Positions 36,661 through 47,135 of a stretch of 64,000 nt of DNA are shown here, piece by piece. The notes below the pieces were generated by a model. The model had not been told where the DNA came from. It did not search any database and was given only the letters and a program-made list of their open reading frames with translations. Made by a program: the position numbers and the translations under genes. The stretch covers positions 87,025,093 through 87,089,092 of the forward strand of contig OY726560.1 in the NCBI GenBank assembly GCA_963383645.1, written 5' to 3'. The DNA is from Muscardinus avellanarius. Its lineage: Eukaryota; Chordata; Mammalia; Rodentia; Gliridae. Positions within the stretch are counted from its first letter, which is position 1; the number at the start of each line of letters is the position of its first letter.

Positions 36661-36830
36661 GCCGGGCATGGTGGTGGATGCTTGTAATCCCAGGATTTTG
36701 GAGGCTGAGACAGGAGGATCATGGTTTCTGGACAGCCTCAGCTACTTAGTGAGGCCCTTTGTGATTCAGTGAGGCCCTGTTTCAAAATAAAGAATAAAAA
36801 ATAGGAGTAGGAGTGTAGCTCATTAACAAA
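36661..36830 (+). repeat. B1-ID SINE, 3'-truncated
   Basis: The complete B1 half begins gccgggcatggtgg; the ID half stops after gagtgtagctcatta. Confidence 0.85.
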
Positions 36831-36839
36831 TAAAAGGCC

Positions 36840-37990
36840 ACAGAGGCTTTCTGCTACATTTTTTGAATTATATAGTTTTGCGTTTTTCTTTTAAGTGAAG
36901 TATCTATTTCAAGTTTTTATTTGAGAAATAAAGTCTCACTCAAAGTTCATTTTTGTGCACATAAAGTTCTAAATGTTCAACATTACTTTTTAAATTATGT
37001 TTTCCTTTGAATTGCTTCTGTCTAAAATACATCTAAAAATTTTGCTTGGGTCTATTTCTGAGTTTCTAGGTTGTTTCTTGGACCATTACATCTATTCTTT
37101 TTCTAATGTACTTTTTTGGGTATGGGTTTAGAGAGTGATATAAAAATAGAAATCATTCCTTTATTTCAAAATCAGTAACTGTAGCAGATTGTAATTCCTT
37201 ATAAGGAAGATAAACCTATAAAGTTTTTCTCCTCACTAGACACTGACATTTGAGACAAACATAAGTTATTTTGTAGGGCCATGCCATGTACCACTTGAGC
37301 TAAACAGAAGTTTTAAAAAGTAAAACTGGAAACTATCTTCTTTATTTCAAGGGAAGAATATGTTAATCAATGGCTACCTCAAATCAGATCTCTGACAATA
37401 CAAAAGACCACTTAGTAAATTCAAAGATTTTAAAAAGGGAACAAAACTTGGCAGGAAACCAAGATGAAATATTTTATTTAGTTTGTAGCATTTACATAGA
37501 GTTCTCTCTTGATATGGATGTCATGGAGTTTTTAAGAGACATAGTAAGTGATATTGCAGTTTATCAAGAAAGTTGGAATTGTCTGACAATTTTGAGGGTG
37601 AATCTGGGCACACTGACGTCTCTTCAGCAGCTAGTGTTCAAGATACACTGCTTGGACCTGAGCATGGTCTCAGAGCATGTTGTTCATGTGCGTAAACATG
37701 GAAACTGGACGACCGTGAACAGTGTTTTTTCTGTGCATGTTGGGCTGGCAGATATGTCTCATGACTTTCTCAGATGAAGGTCCTTTAGAATTTGGCTAAT
37801 AGGGCAATTGTCCACAGCTGGACTCCAAATTATACCTATTTTTATTAGGCATATAATGTAGGGGACTGCAACCTGAAGAAGATAGTCATCACTGGGCAAT
37901 GGATATAAAGTGTAGCTAGAATGGTTATGAAGTGTACCTTCATGCAACTAGTATGCAGCCAGCACTCACAACCACCTAATGCATATATGT
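36840..37990. other. Unassigned DNA with a 135-codon open stretch
   Basis: No repeat recognised. The plus-strand open stretch 37370-37777 (135 codons, start at MATSNQISD) is long for such AT-rich DNA, but it shows no signal peptide, no membrane segment and no motif I know. It could be a remnant of an unrecognised retrocopy or chance. Confidence 0.4.
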
Positions 37991-37996
37991 ATTAGG

Positions 37997-39513
37997 TGTC
38001 ATTATTGTCCGGGTCATTATTGTTCGGGTCATTATTGTCCGCTCCCGGTCAAATCCTCAGAAAGATGGGGCAAAAGGCAGGTGAAGTTCTGCAGCCTCTT
38101 GTCTGCAGCGATTCTTTCCCTTTAGGGACTGAATTTTCTTTAGGTCCCTAAATGACGATGCTTTGGAAAGAACCTGAGGTGAACAAAGGCTTCTTGAGCC
38201 AATGACACTTTATTACAAAAAACCCAGAAATTTATACCCTTCACCAGTAAAGTTAATAATAAAGAGAAGAGGGGGTGAATGCAATCACTGTGAAATAATA
38301 ATGAATGACATGTAAACAAAGGTAATAAAACTAGTCCTTCAGCTGGCTGTTGATCTTCGAGAGATTAACTCCCAATCCTCTCCAAGGTCTTGCAGATAAG
38401 CAGTTCCAGGGTCCGATCTCCCAGGAGAAACAGGCATGCCCAAGGCTTGGGGGCTTCTTGGGGGATCTTCTTTAACTTTCTTGGAACTTTCCATCTTTTG
38501 GGCTCAGTTCATATAGCAAGTGTGGGGAGATGTGGTGATTCAGATGGATGCGATAGAGTTTCTTCAGGTGTTGGCATCTTATCTTCTAAATCTGAAAGCT
38601 TAAGCATACTCACAACACAGTTTGGCAGACAAAATACCACAAACAACACCACAAAGTTCTTGGTTTTAATTGTCAGATGTATTTCCTTAACTGCTGAACA
38701 CTCTTCTTTAGACAACAAGCCTATTAAAAGCCTACTCATCTTTAATAATCCATTTCCCTGTCACAAACCCTCTGCAACCTGCTTCTAACTTTCTAATTCC
38801 TTTCTTTCCCAGTTGGGACTTTCTTATGATAAGCTCTTCTTCATGCAAAAATGCTTTTCTTACTCTTACATGGTATTTCCTTTTCTTCATACATATATAT
38901 TTAGAACATCTGTCCTTTATTTTGTCATATCCATTTCTAACTATGCGGCCAGTCTCTCTGTCTCCAGGAATGCTCATACTGAGGTAAAAGTCAACAGTCT
39001 TTTTCCTTGGGTCTATTGTATTTGAGCAACTAAGTTGTATATCAACTAAATTGCTTCGAAGTCACACACAAGGTTTTATCTTCTCTGTCTCTAGGCAGGA
39101 TCTCCAGGGTAAACAGTTACCTTGAACTGAGCTACCTTACCGGAGTTAATGGCTTAACCTAAGTTAGTGATTGGAGTGAGGGTCGGAGACCCTTTGTAAT
39201 TGCTGCAGCTGGAATGCTTATCACAGTACCTGAATTCTGGCCAGTTTCTCATTATTGTTGAGCAGAGCCAAGGACGTTTAGACAAATTATTAGAGAGTTT
39301 ATTTCCATGGACTCAGTTTCTTTTTATAGTCCTGATTTCACATCACTGGAGCAATTCGTGTAGAAAGTTAAAAGGAATAATAGTGAAGGGTATCTAAAAG
39401 TGGGGGGTACTTTGGCCAGAGACGATACCTCCTTCTCGGGGCTTTTTTTGCCGATTAACTATGTGGAGTGGGGTCTCAACACATAGATGCCGAGGCAGCA
39501 GGATGTCTTGGCA
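37997..39513 (-). mobile_element. ERV-like solo LTR R1 (about 1.52 kb)
   Basis: Termini on the minus strand are TGCC...GACA, the TG...CA form expected of an LTR. It aligns along its length with R2 at 41464-43014. Shared landmarks are a TATAAA box (complement at 38231-38236), an AATAAA signal (complement at 38209-38214) only about 20 bp away, and the gctgcag/ttc-rich U5-like part. No gag, pol or env sequence adjoins it, so it looks like a recombined solo LTR. No convincing target-site duplication was found. The plus-strand open stretches inside it (for example 38390-38788) are chance. Confidence 0.65.
37998..38042. repeat. Three tandem 15-bp repeats
   Basis: gtcattattgtccgg occurs three times with two substitutions, at the U5 end of LTR R1. 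Absent from R2. Confidence 0.9.
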
Positions 39514-40055
39514 CATATAAATAAAATCTTCACCTTAAGAAAGGTTCTCTAGCTCCTTTTTTTCAATTATCTACATATGAAAGGGACTAATGACTCTGAC
39601 AATGGTTTTATCCAATATATATACAAACTAATATCTGGATGCAATTTCTAATGATGTCCATTTTTACTTTCAAAAGTATTCTCATGCAGAAAAAAAGTAT
39701 ATGGATAACTGTATGCCCAACATGTCAAACTGACTGGGTTTTCAGGTTATCCCTATAACTCCCTTTCTAGATTAAAAAAAAAATGGACAAAATAAAAGTG
39801 AACTGAAAGATGACTTGGGTTTCTTCTATATTTTTTCTTTATTCATGTTTTCTAGATACTCATTCAAAAGTATTTGTGTGACCTGCAAAACAACAAGGGA
39901 GATATAGAATTCCCAGGATGTGACATGTTTGTGTAGGTGGCATTTACAAGGGTTGAAGTGCAACGTTGGTGACAATATTTCAATGGAATTATATGTCTAT
40001 AAAACATTATTTACATATATGTGTGTGTCATGTTTAATGTGAAAAACAGAGTTAT

Positions 40056-40255
40056 TGCAAGGCATGGTTGTGCATGCTTGTAATCCTAGCATTTGGGAGG
40101 CTAAGACCAGAGGATCACAGTTTGCAGACAGCCTCAGCTACTTAGTGAGGCCCTCCTCAACTTAGTGAGACCCTATTTCAAAAGAAAGAATAAAAAATAG
40201 GGCAGGGGGTATAGCTCAGAGGTCAAATGCCCTTGGGTTCCATCCCCAGACCCAC
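40056..40255 (+). repeat. B1-ID SINE
   Basis: Full length with an extra direct repeat in the B1-linker region (ctacttagtgaggccct / caacttagtgagaccct). The A-rich tail carries (AAT)n at about 40267-40283. Confidence 0.9.
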
Positions 40256-40352
40256 ACACACAAAAAAATAATAATAATAATAAATAGGAAAAAAAGAAAA
40301 TACAGATATATTTAGATAGAAAACATCCCTTAAAGAGCTCATTTACTAACAT

Positions 40353-40702
40353 TTATGGTTCATGATGTGGAGTTGTAAGAGTTATAATCCCAGAAGTTTA
40401 TAAATCCATTTTAGTGGATTTACCTGGGTGGTACCCAGTAGGCTGATAGGATTTGGCTGAAGGAAGTGACCCTGGGGGTGCAATCTTGGAGAGTATATAA
40501 ATGGTTCCTTCTCCCCTAGCTTGCTCGCTTGCTTCTGACCTCCACATGCTCTTCCTTCCTCTGTTTCCTGATGCTATGCCATGAATTTGCCAGTTGCTTG
40601 CCTCACATGGACTGAATTTGAAACTTTAAGAAAATAAATCATCTTTCCTCTAAGTTTTGTGGTAAGAGATTATAACTGCAAAAAATATGTCAGAAAAAGA
40701 CA
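40353..40702 (+). mobile_element. MaLR-like LTR 1
   Basis: Blocks in MST/MLT-like order: tatggttcatgatgtgg, gtgaccctgggggtgcaa, agtatataaatgg (TATA), cttgctcgcttgct, tcacatggactgaatttgaaac, gaaaataaatcatctttcctcta (poly(A) signal), and a terminal gtcagaaaaagaca. Confidence 0.65.
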
Positions 40703-40795
40703 ATATGTCCCAGAATATTAAATATACAGTGTTTAAATTATGTAATGATACTTCTGATTCTTCTTTAATGCTTAAATGTTTTTCACATTTTTTCA

Positions 40796-41119
40796 CTAAT
40801 GGTTTGGATTTAGAATGTCCCCTAGCTTTGATGGAAACAAGGTAGCAATGTTGGAAGTAGGGTTTTGTTGCTAAGGAAGGGTCCCTGGATGTATGGCCTC
40901 TCCTCTCCCTGCTCTCTCTTGTTTCTGGCCTCTATAATGTGAGAGCAGAGTCCTTGCTCTCTCACTCTCTCTGCTTCCCACTGCCAAGTTTTGAGCTCTG
41001 GCCTGAAATGGACTAGATGCTGAAAAATCCAGAACTATGAGCAAATAAATATTCCTTCCTCTAAGTTGTGTGTGGTCAGGATTTTTGGATCACAGCAGTG
41101 AGAATGTTGACCAAAACAA
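40796..41119 (+). mobile_element. MaLR-like LTR 2
   Basis: Starts ctaatggtttggatttagaatgtcccc and has tctctctc-rich R region, a gaactatgagcaaataaatattcc signal and an ending tcacagcagtgagaatgttgacc. Related to but distinct from the LTR just upstream. Confidence 0.7.
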
Positions 41120-41334
41120 TGCCCTTTGCATTTTGTTTTTGACAGAAAATAATCATTATATACAATATATTGGATAAAAATGCAGCAACTAAAATTAAAT
41201 TTGCTCAACTAAGTTCTTGGTTCTGTGAAATCCTAAAAATATTGCTAGAATTTTCTTCTCTAGAAAGCCCACTTCTGAATTGTTAGGCAATCAATATCCA
41301 GAGATAAATTTTTAGAATTTAAAGTCACAAAAAA

Positions 41335-41463
41335 TAAGAAATCAGATGCTTTCCCTAATATGTGGAAGCTAAGGATAAATGGGTCATAGGAGGAACTCTA
41401 GATGAAAAAGGAAATCCTATAGAGGAGCAAAAAAGACAACCTAAATGAGGGGATGAGGGGGGG
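41335..41463 (+). mobile_element. L1 3' end, left half
   Basis: ORF2-3'UTR junction sequence (tttccctaatatgtggaagcta, gaactctagatga) breaks off at a run of seven G where LTR R2 begins. The right half is at 43015-43225. Confidence 0.8.
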
Positions 41464-43014
41464 TGCTATGGACAAGCTCAGTTGGGCACTAAATCCAGTT
41501 GGGACCAGGGTTCCTGGAAGGTGGGTAAAGAGATTCAGCTGTGTTCTGCAGAGACTTTTTCTGCAGCGATTCTTCTCCCTTATCAAATAAAACTCCTTCA
41601 AGTCCCCATTCACAATGCTAAACATGGGGATTTGTCCCCGGGGGCTTGGGAGAGAGAAATCTGAAAAATGACTGACATAGACAACTGCCTCTTGTGCAAT
41701 TGACGAGTTTATTACCAAAAACCAAGAAATTTATATTCTTCCACCAGTGAGATTCCTAGTAAAAAGTGTAAACACCACATAACAATAGTGAAGGACATGT
41801 AAACAAGGTAAAAAGACACTGGTCCAGCATTCAAGATTAGCCCCGGATCCTGTGATCAAGTCCAGCCCCCTGCTCTTGCAGATGGGCAGCTCCAGAGGGC
41901 AAATTCCAGAGGAACAGGCACGCCCAGGGCTTTGGAGAATTTGGCATCTCATGGAATCCCTTTCAGAACTTTCCATTCCTAGGGCTTAGTCCATATAGTT
42001 GGCATGGGGAAATCAGATGAATCCAAGCCATGTACCTCTATGATGATCCAAAGGGCTGCGATGGAGGTCTGCTGGGTCCTGTCTGTAAACAACACTCACA
42101 ACACAGTTTAGTAGATAAGGCCCAAAAGCAACATGAAGTTTTTAGATTTAATTGTCAGATGTACTCCTTAAACTACTGAGCACTTTTCCTCAAGCAGTGG
42201 GCTTATTAGAAACCTATTCCTCTTTTAATAATCCATTTTCATACCACAATGCTTATGCAACTTCCTTTTAATCTTTCTGATTATTATCCTGATCTTTTCT
42301 TTCCCATTTGGGACAATCTTAGGATAAACTTTTCTTCATACAAAATGTTTTCTTATTCTCACAAGATTTTCTTTCTTTATAACCACCAACCCTTCATACC
42401 TGCACATTTATTATTCTGACATATCTATTTTTTAGCCAGGTGGTGCCTCCCTGTCTCGGACAGCACACATACTAGGTGCAAAGGTCAAGAATCTTCCTAC
42501 CCTTTGGCTCTATTGTATGGGGCAGTATTGGCTGCTCATCACACAAAGTTTATCTTCTCTATATCTGGGCCGGATCACAAGGAGAGGAGGTAAACAGAGG
42601 CACCGGTTGTCTCCCTTGCAAGTTTTTGGGGCTAATGGCTTCAGTTGACTCTTAAGGCTTTTACTATAGGTTAATGATTAGAATGAAGGTCAAAGATAGA
42701 AAGGAATTCTGCATTTGTAATTGCTGCAGCTTGAATGCTACCACAACACCTAAATTCTGACTAGATTTTATTACAGCTTGGAGCAAAGCCGAGGGCGTTT
42801 AAAGTAATATGTTTTAATTTCTTACATCACCGGAGCAATTCATGTGGAAAGTTAAAAGAATCATTACCAAAAGAACAATAGCTATTAAAGAATATCTAAG
42901 AGCAAGGAGTACTCTGGCCAGAGACCATGCTCCCTCGGGGCTGCTTTCATTAAGCATTGCCAGTCATGCACGCAGGCTCACGCGCGCAGACGCTGAGGAA
43001 GACGATGCAGTGGC
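41464..43014 (-). mobile_element. ERV-like solo LTR R2 (about 1.55 kb), inside an L1
   Basis: Termini on the minus strand are TGCC...AGCA. The flanks are GGGGGGG and AGGGGGG, compatible with a 6-7-bp target-site duplication. It splits an L1 3'UTR, which defines both ends well. TATA (complement near 41730) and AATAAA (complement at 41708-41713) are again close together, as in R1. The U5 end differs most between R1 and R2. No internal retroviral genes adjoin. Confidence 0.7.
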
Positions 43015-43225
43015 AAGGGGGGAAGAAGGAAATATTCTAAAACACACAATGTACTTAAACATATCGAAGTCAACCACTAAGCCAAGGAAGGGAAGGAGGG
43101 ATGGGGAGGGAATGGGGTGGTAATTGGGTAGGGGCTAAATTGGTGATGTGTACTTGTATGTACACACAAGTTTTTTACCCCAATATGATGTATGAATATA
43201 ATGCACCAATAAAATTTTAAAAAAC
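43015..43225 (+). mobile_element. L1 3' end, right half
   Basis: Resumes the 3'UTR (cacaatgtacttaaacatatcgaagtc) after LTR R2. It contains the purine-rich ggaaggagggatggggaggg block and ends in gcaccaataaaatttt. Confidence 0.85.
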
Positions 43226-43746
43226 AAAATAAAATAAGGAAAAAATATTTTAATTATGTATTTTGTACTTTAAAGTTGCAATTTTTTAAAACATAAAACC
43301 TTGGAATTTTAATATTAACATTTGTAGGTGTGATTTAATGTGAACATACCTTTCTGATGCCTTTTCTGTGACTCTATTGTATAAATTGTTGACAAATTCT
43401 GTTAGACCCAAATTGTCACCTGCCTATGTTACAGTACCTCAGAACCCTAACACCTTCTTCAGAATAGCACAGTTCCTAGAGTGTGCCCACAATGTTCCCC
43501 AGGGTACCGTGTGACAGAAGTTCTTGTGTCTGATTTTATTGTCAGATCATACAATCCTTTCCAAACTCCAGGTCTCAATTTAATTAACTCAGTTTGGAAA
43601 TTCATCTTTGAATGGTGTTTAACCCCCATGCAGCCTGGTGTTACAGACTGTGCCCTGCTTTCCAGATGGAAGGTGTCTGATTCTCCATCACTCTGTGGGT
43701 ACATGGGAAGACTCACTGGCAGCTCATTGCTCTTGCTGTCTTGCAG

Positions 43747-43830
43747 GACGTTGTTGGCCCTGGGGTGCCACGTGGGTATATCAGACGAACACGCCGAAGA
43801 AAAAGTAAAGAAAATGAAGCTCCCCAAAAA
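43747..43830 (+). CDS. Candidate 84-nt internal exon
   Basis: Seen: a strong acceptor (pyrimidine-rich ctcattgctcttgctgtcttgcag ending at 43746, written here in part as ttgctgtcttgcag) and a strong donor (gtaagt at 43831-43836) bracket exactly 84 nt, 28 codons. The frame starting at the first base is open and reads DVVGPGVPRGYIRRTRRRKS then KENEAPQK, a very basic peptide that could bind nucleic acid or heparin or act as a nuclear signal. A second frame is also open. The segment is not part of any repeat seen in the window. I do not recognise the gene. No other exon was identified nearby, which fits large introns. Chance remains possible because short acceptor-donor pairs occur randomly. Confidence 0.4.
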
Positions 43831-43919
43831 GTAAGTTGAATGACTAAATGATGTACAGTGATATGGATGTAGTGTTGAGAACCAAATGCCTGGCTTACAT
43901 CTAAACTATAAAATGCAGG

Positions 43920-44045
43920 TTCCAAGGCTTTCAGCAACTTAGCGAGACCCTGTTTCCAAATAAAATATAAAAAAGGTCTGGGATTATAGCCTGGAGGTAG
44001 AAAGCCTCTGGGTTCCGCCCCTAGTACCACCAAAAAAAATAAAAT
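43920..44045 (+). repeat. B1-ID SINE, 5'-truncated
   Basis: Starts within the B1 half at ggttccaaggctttcagcaac and keeps a complete ID half and tail. The word aaaatgcaggttccaa flanks it at 43912 and 44051, giving clear duplications. Confidence 0.85.
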
Positions 44046-44439
44046 AAAATAAAATGCAGGTTCCAAAATTTAAATGAGCTGAATTACACTAGAGGCTCCG
44101 TTGAGTCTATGGCAGGACAGTCGGCTGTCATGTTGAGAGAAGAAACAAAGCTTACAATGTGTTGGAGTACTTTCTAAGAAGTGTATCATTCTGGTGTGTG
44201 TATATGTGTGAACAGTATATTTGTATTTCTAGTTATATATTTAACTTCCCATTTTCTACCAAAAGTTGCTTATAATTTTATTTGCATTTGTAAAAACTGT
44301 ACTAACAAGGTAGGTGTGGTGGCACACCTGTAATCCCAGTACTTGGAGGCTGAGACAGGATCACAAGATTGGGGACACCTTCAGCAATGTAGTGAGACTG
44401 TCAGTAACCTAGTAAGACCCTGTATCAAAACAAAATGTA

Positions 44440-44614
44440 GCCAGGCATGGTGGCACACACTTGTAATCCCTGCGCTTGGGAGGTGGAGACAGGAGGATCG
44501 CACAGGTTCGAAGCCAGCCTTACTGGCTTAAGAGACCCTGTTTATAAGTTAAAAAAATATATACATACATATATAGAGAGAGATATAGATATAGATATAG
44601 ATATACACACACAC

Positions 44615-44672
<58 letters not shown>

Positions 44673-44742
44673 CTGGGAGTGTAGCACGGAGGTAGAAGGG
44701 TTTCCAGGAACCCAGGAACCTCAGTGACATCTAAAGAAAAAA
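44440..44742 (+). repeat. Young B1-ID SINE nested in an older one, linker expanded
   Basis: Begins gccaggcatggtggc; the variant ID half ends in ggaacc repeats near 44706-44730. Its linker has grown into the microsatellite at 44557-44668. Confidence 0.8.
44557..44668. repeat. AT-type compound microsatellite
   Basis: (TATAGA)n, (CA)n and (TA)n tracts in series, lying between the two halves of one SINE. Confidence 0.95.
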
Positions 44743-45413
44743 AAATGTAAATTAAAAAATAGGGCTGGGTGTGGAGCTGGAGGTAGAATATGCCTTGATT
44801 TAATTGCTAGCATTGCAAAAAAATATATATCCAAAGTGTAACACACTTGAGCAATGACTACAAAGTATCACCAAACCCATTTGAAGTTGAGAACATTGAA
44901 CAGATACCTGCCCTAGGAACCCACCATCGGCTGCCCTCTTGCCTGTATCTGTGACAGTGTCTACCTCTGTAGAACTCAGCATTCTCTCCTGCTAATGATC
45001 CTTAATGATATACCCTCCCCTCTCATCCCAGGTACATTATGTATTCCAGGAGCAAGCACTCCATGAATGGTAGCTGTTTCCTGCTGTTACTTTTTTCTCA
45101 TTGATTTCAATGAAAATGTTCAAGCCACTTTGCTGAGACTAGGGTTTGCAGACAGCAGGTCTGGAAATGGGGTTCATCACATCATGCAGATAAGAGCAAA
45201 GCAGCCACCCTGTTACCTCTGTAAATTTCCCCAGGATTCACATCATGCCAGATAAATATCAAATCCAAGTAAAAGTTGTACATCTCTCTTGAAAATGCAG
45301 ACATAGCTGTCCTGGGATCATCAGGCTCTAGACAATTCAACTGAGCTACTTCCATAAAGAAGTTACTAAAATTTATATCACCTTGCATGCTTTTAGGTTC
45401 TATACTTGTCCTC

Positions 45414-45917
45414 TAAAAGTGCCAGTGAGGCCAGGATCGGGGCCTCCCATGAGGCAAGGCCAGTGCTGGAGCCAGCGAGGTTGGGATCAGAGTCCTCCAG
45501 GTGGCCAGGCCACTACTGGGGCCGTCAAGAGTGGGATCAGAACTTGCAATGCAGCATGCACAGAAAAATATCACAGAAAATAAAAACCAAATGCTTCCCC
45601 TAATTAGCAAAAACTAGGAGGAAAGGGGCAACAGGAGAAGGTCGAGTTGCAGAAAGGGCCCTATTGAGAAGCAATTAAGATGACCAATCAGAGGGGAGGG
45701 GAGGGGGGAGGATGGAATCTCTTTAAAACTCATGAGGTACGTAAACAACTATATCAAGGATAATCACCAATCAAGCATGGGATTGGGAGAGGGCGAGGGA
45801 ATGGGATAGGGATTAGATGAGGGCTAATTGGATGATGTGTGCTTGTATATCCTCTCAAGTCTTATATTCCAATGTGATGTATGATTACAATGCACCAATA
45901 AAAATAATTTTTTAAAA
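45414..45917 (+). mobile_element. VNTR composite retroelement, 5'-truncated copy
   Basis: Begins inside the VNTR: about two and a half 50-bp units (45420-45535) matching the inner end of the array at 9951-10090 in reverse. It then runs without interruption through the 3' part that matches 6885-7256, to a tail at 45895-45917. It shows the uninterrupted junction (gtgggatcagaacttgcaatgc, here at about 45531-45552) that copy A splits elsewhere. Candidate short duplication: taaaagtg before it and taaaaagtg after it. Confidence 0.85.
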
Positions 45918-45981
45918 AGTGTAAACAGTTCAAAAGGAAGTGCTATTTTGATACATTTCACATAATTACACATTTTGTTTG

Positions 45982-46157
45982 CAATACCAGAGACTAAACC
46001 CCAGAGTTCTCTACCACTGAGCTACACCCCTACGCCTTTAGTTTTCATTTTAAAATAAGGTCTCCCTAAGTTGCTCAGGCTGCCCTCAAACTTGGGATCC
46101 TCCAGCCTCAGCTGTCTGAGTCACTGGGATTACAATCCCATGCTACCAGACCCAGTA
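45982..46157 (-). repeat. B1-ID SINE
   Basis: Full length, ordinary ID half, moderately diverged. Confidence 0.85.
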
Positions 46158-46199
46158 TATATTGACATTTTGATATATCACATTTTAAAATTTTGTGTG

Positions 46200-46402
46200 T
46201 ATGGTACTAGGGATGGAACCCAATGGCATTCTACCTCTGTGTTACACCCCAGTCTTATTTTTTATATTTTTATTTTGAAACAGGATCTCACTAAGTGGCA
46301 AGAGGGCCTCACTAGGTAGCTGAGGCTGTCTGCGAACCACAATCCTCCCATCTCAGCCTCCCAAGTATTGGGATTACAAGTTTGTGCTACCAAACCCAGC
46401 TT
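46200..46402 (-). repeat. B1-ID SINE
   Basis: Full length, with the extra gtggcaagagggcctcactaggtagctga block shared by several local copies. Confidence 0.9.
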
Positions 46403-46805
46403 CAGATCAGATTTAAGTGTATCTAATCAGAAGATTTGCAGGTATTTGATACTTTGCATCAGAATTTATTGAAAAATGACAGGAAGCCATCATTAATGGA
46501 GTTTTGCATCATTAGGTTTTTCTCTTCTAACTATATTTTTAGTCCATTTCTCCCCCCGAAGTGTCTCATGCCATTGAGTAAGATTCTTAGATTTGACAGT
46601 CATCTCCTCTTAAAGACAATTTGCAAGATCCATTGCATTTTTGTTCACATGCATAATTTTTGTTATTAAAAAGATAATTCTATTCAGTGAACCCAAAACT
46701 ATTTATCATGAAAACTCAAGTTTAATGATCTTCCAGGTGACAATTCAATTATGTCTTTGTTCAGTTTTTTGAAAGAAAAAACAAAACTTTAAAACTACCT
46801 AAGTT

Positions 46806-47012
46806 AGCCAGGCGTGGTGGCACACGCTTGTAATCCCAATACCTGGGAGGCTGAGGCAGGAGTACTGTGCAGGTTCGAAGCCAGCCTCAGCTACTTAGTG
46901 AGGCTCTCAGCAACTTAGTGAGACCCTGTTTCTAAAAAAATATATAAAATAGGTCTGGGAGTGTAGCCCCGAGGTAGAAAAGCCCCTGGGTTCCACCCCC
47001 AGTACCACAAAA
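46806..47012 (+). repeat. B1-ID SINE
   Basis: Full length with the ordinary ID half (cccctgggttccacccccag) and well preserved Pol III boxes in the B1 half. The word acctaagtt flanks it (about 46797, and aaactaagtt at 47017). Confidence 0.9.
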
Positions 47013-47094
47013 AAAAACTAAGTTGCCAAAGAATTTATTATCTTCTTAACATCATTCAATCACTGATATTCGGAAAATATATGAAAAAGCCATT

Positions 47095-47135
47095 ATATAT
47101 GATGTGACTATAATGCACCAATAAAAGCACACAAA
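47095..47135 (+). mobile_element. Very short L1 3' tail
   Basis: Only the last 40 bp of an L1 3' end (gatgtgactataatgcaccaataaaa). An extreme 5' truncation. Confidence 0.6.

Larger units (their letters stand above)
44308..44825 (+). repeat. B1-ID SINE split by another SINE
   Basis: B1 half at 44308-44437 and ID half at about 44757-44825; the younger SINE sits in the A-rich linker. The word aaaatgta occurs at both junctions as the inner element's duplication. Confidence 0.8.

Noticed and set aside
38390..39025. Open stretches inside LTR R1 as retroviral protein remnants
   Set aside because: They lie within a repeat that has LTR termini and promoter signals, and they have no gag, pol or env motif.
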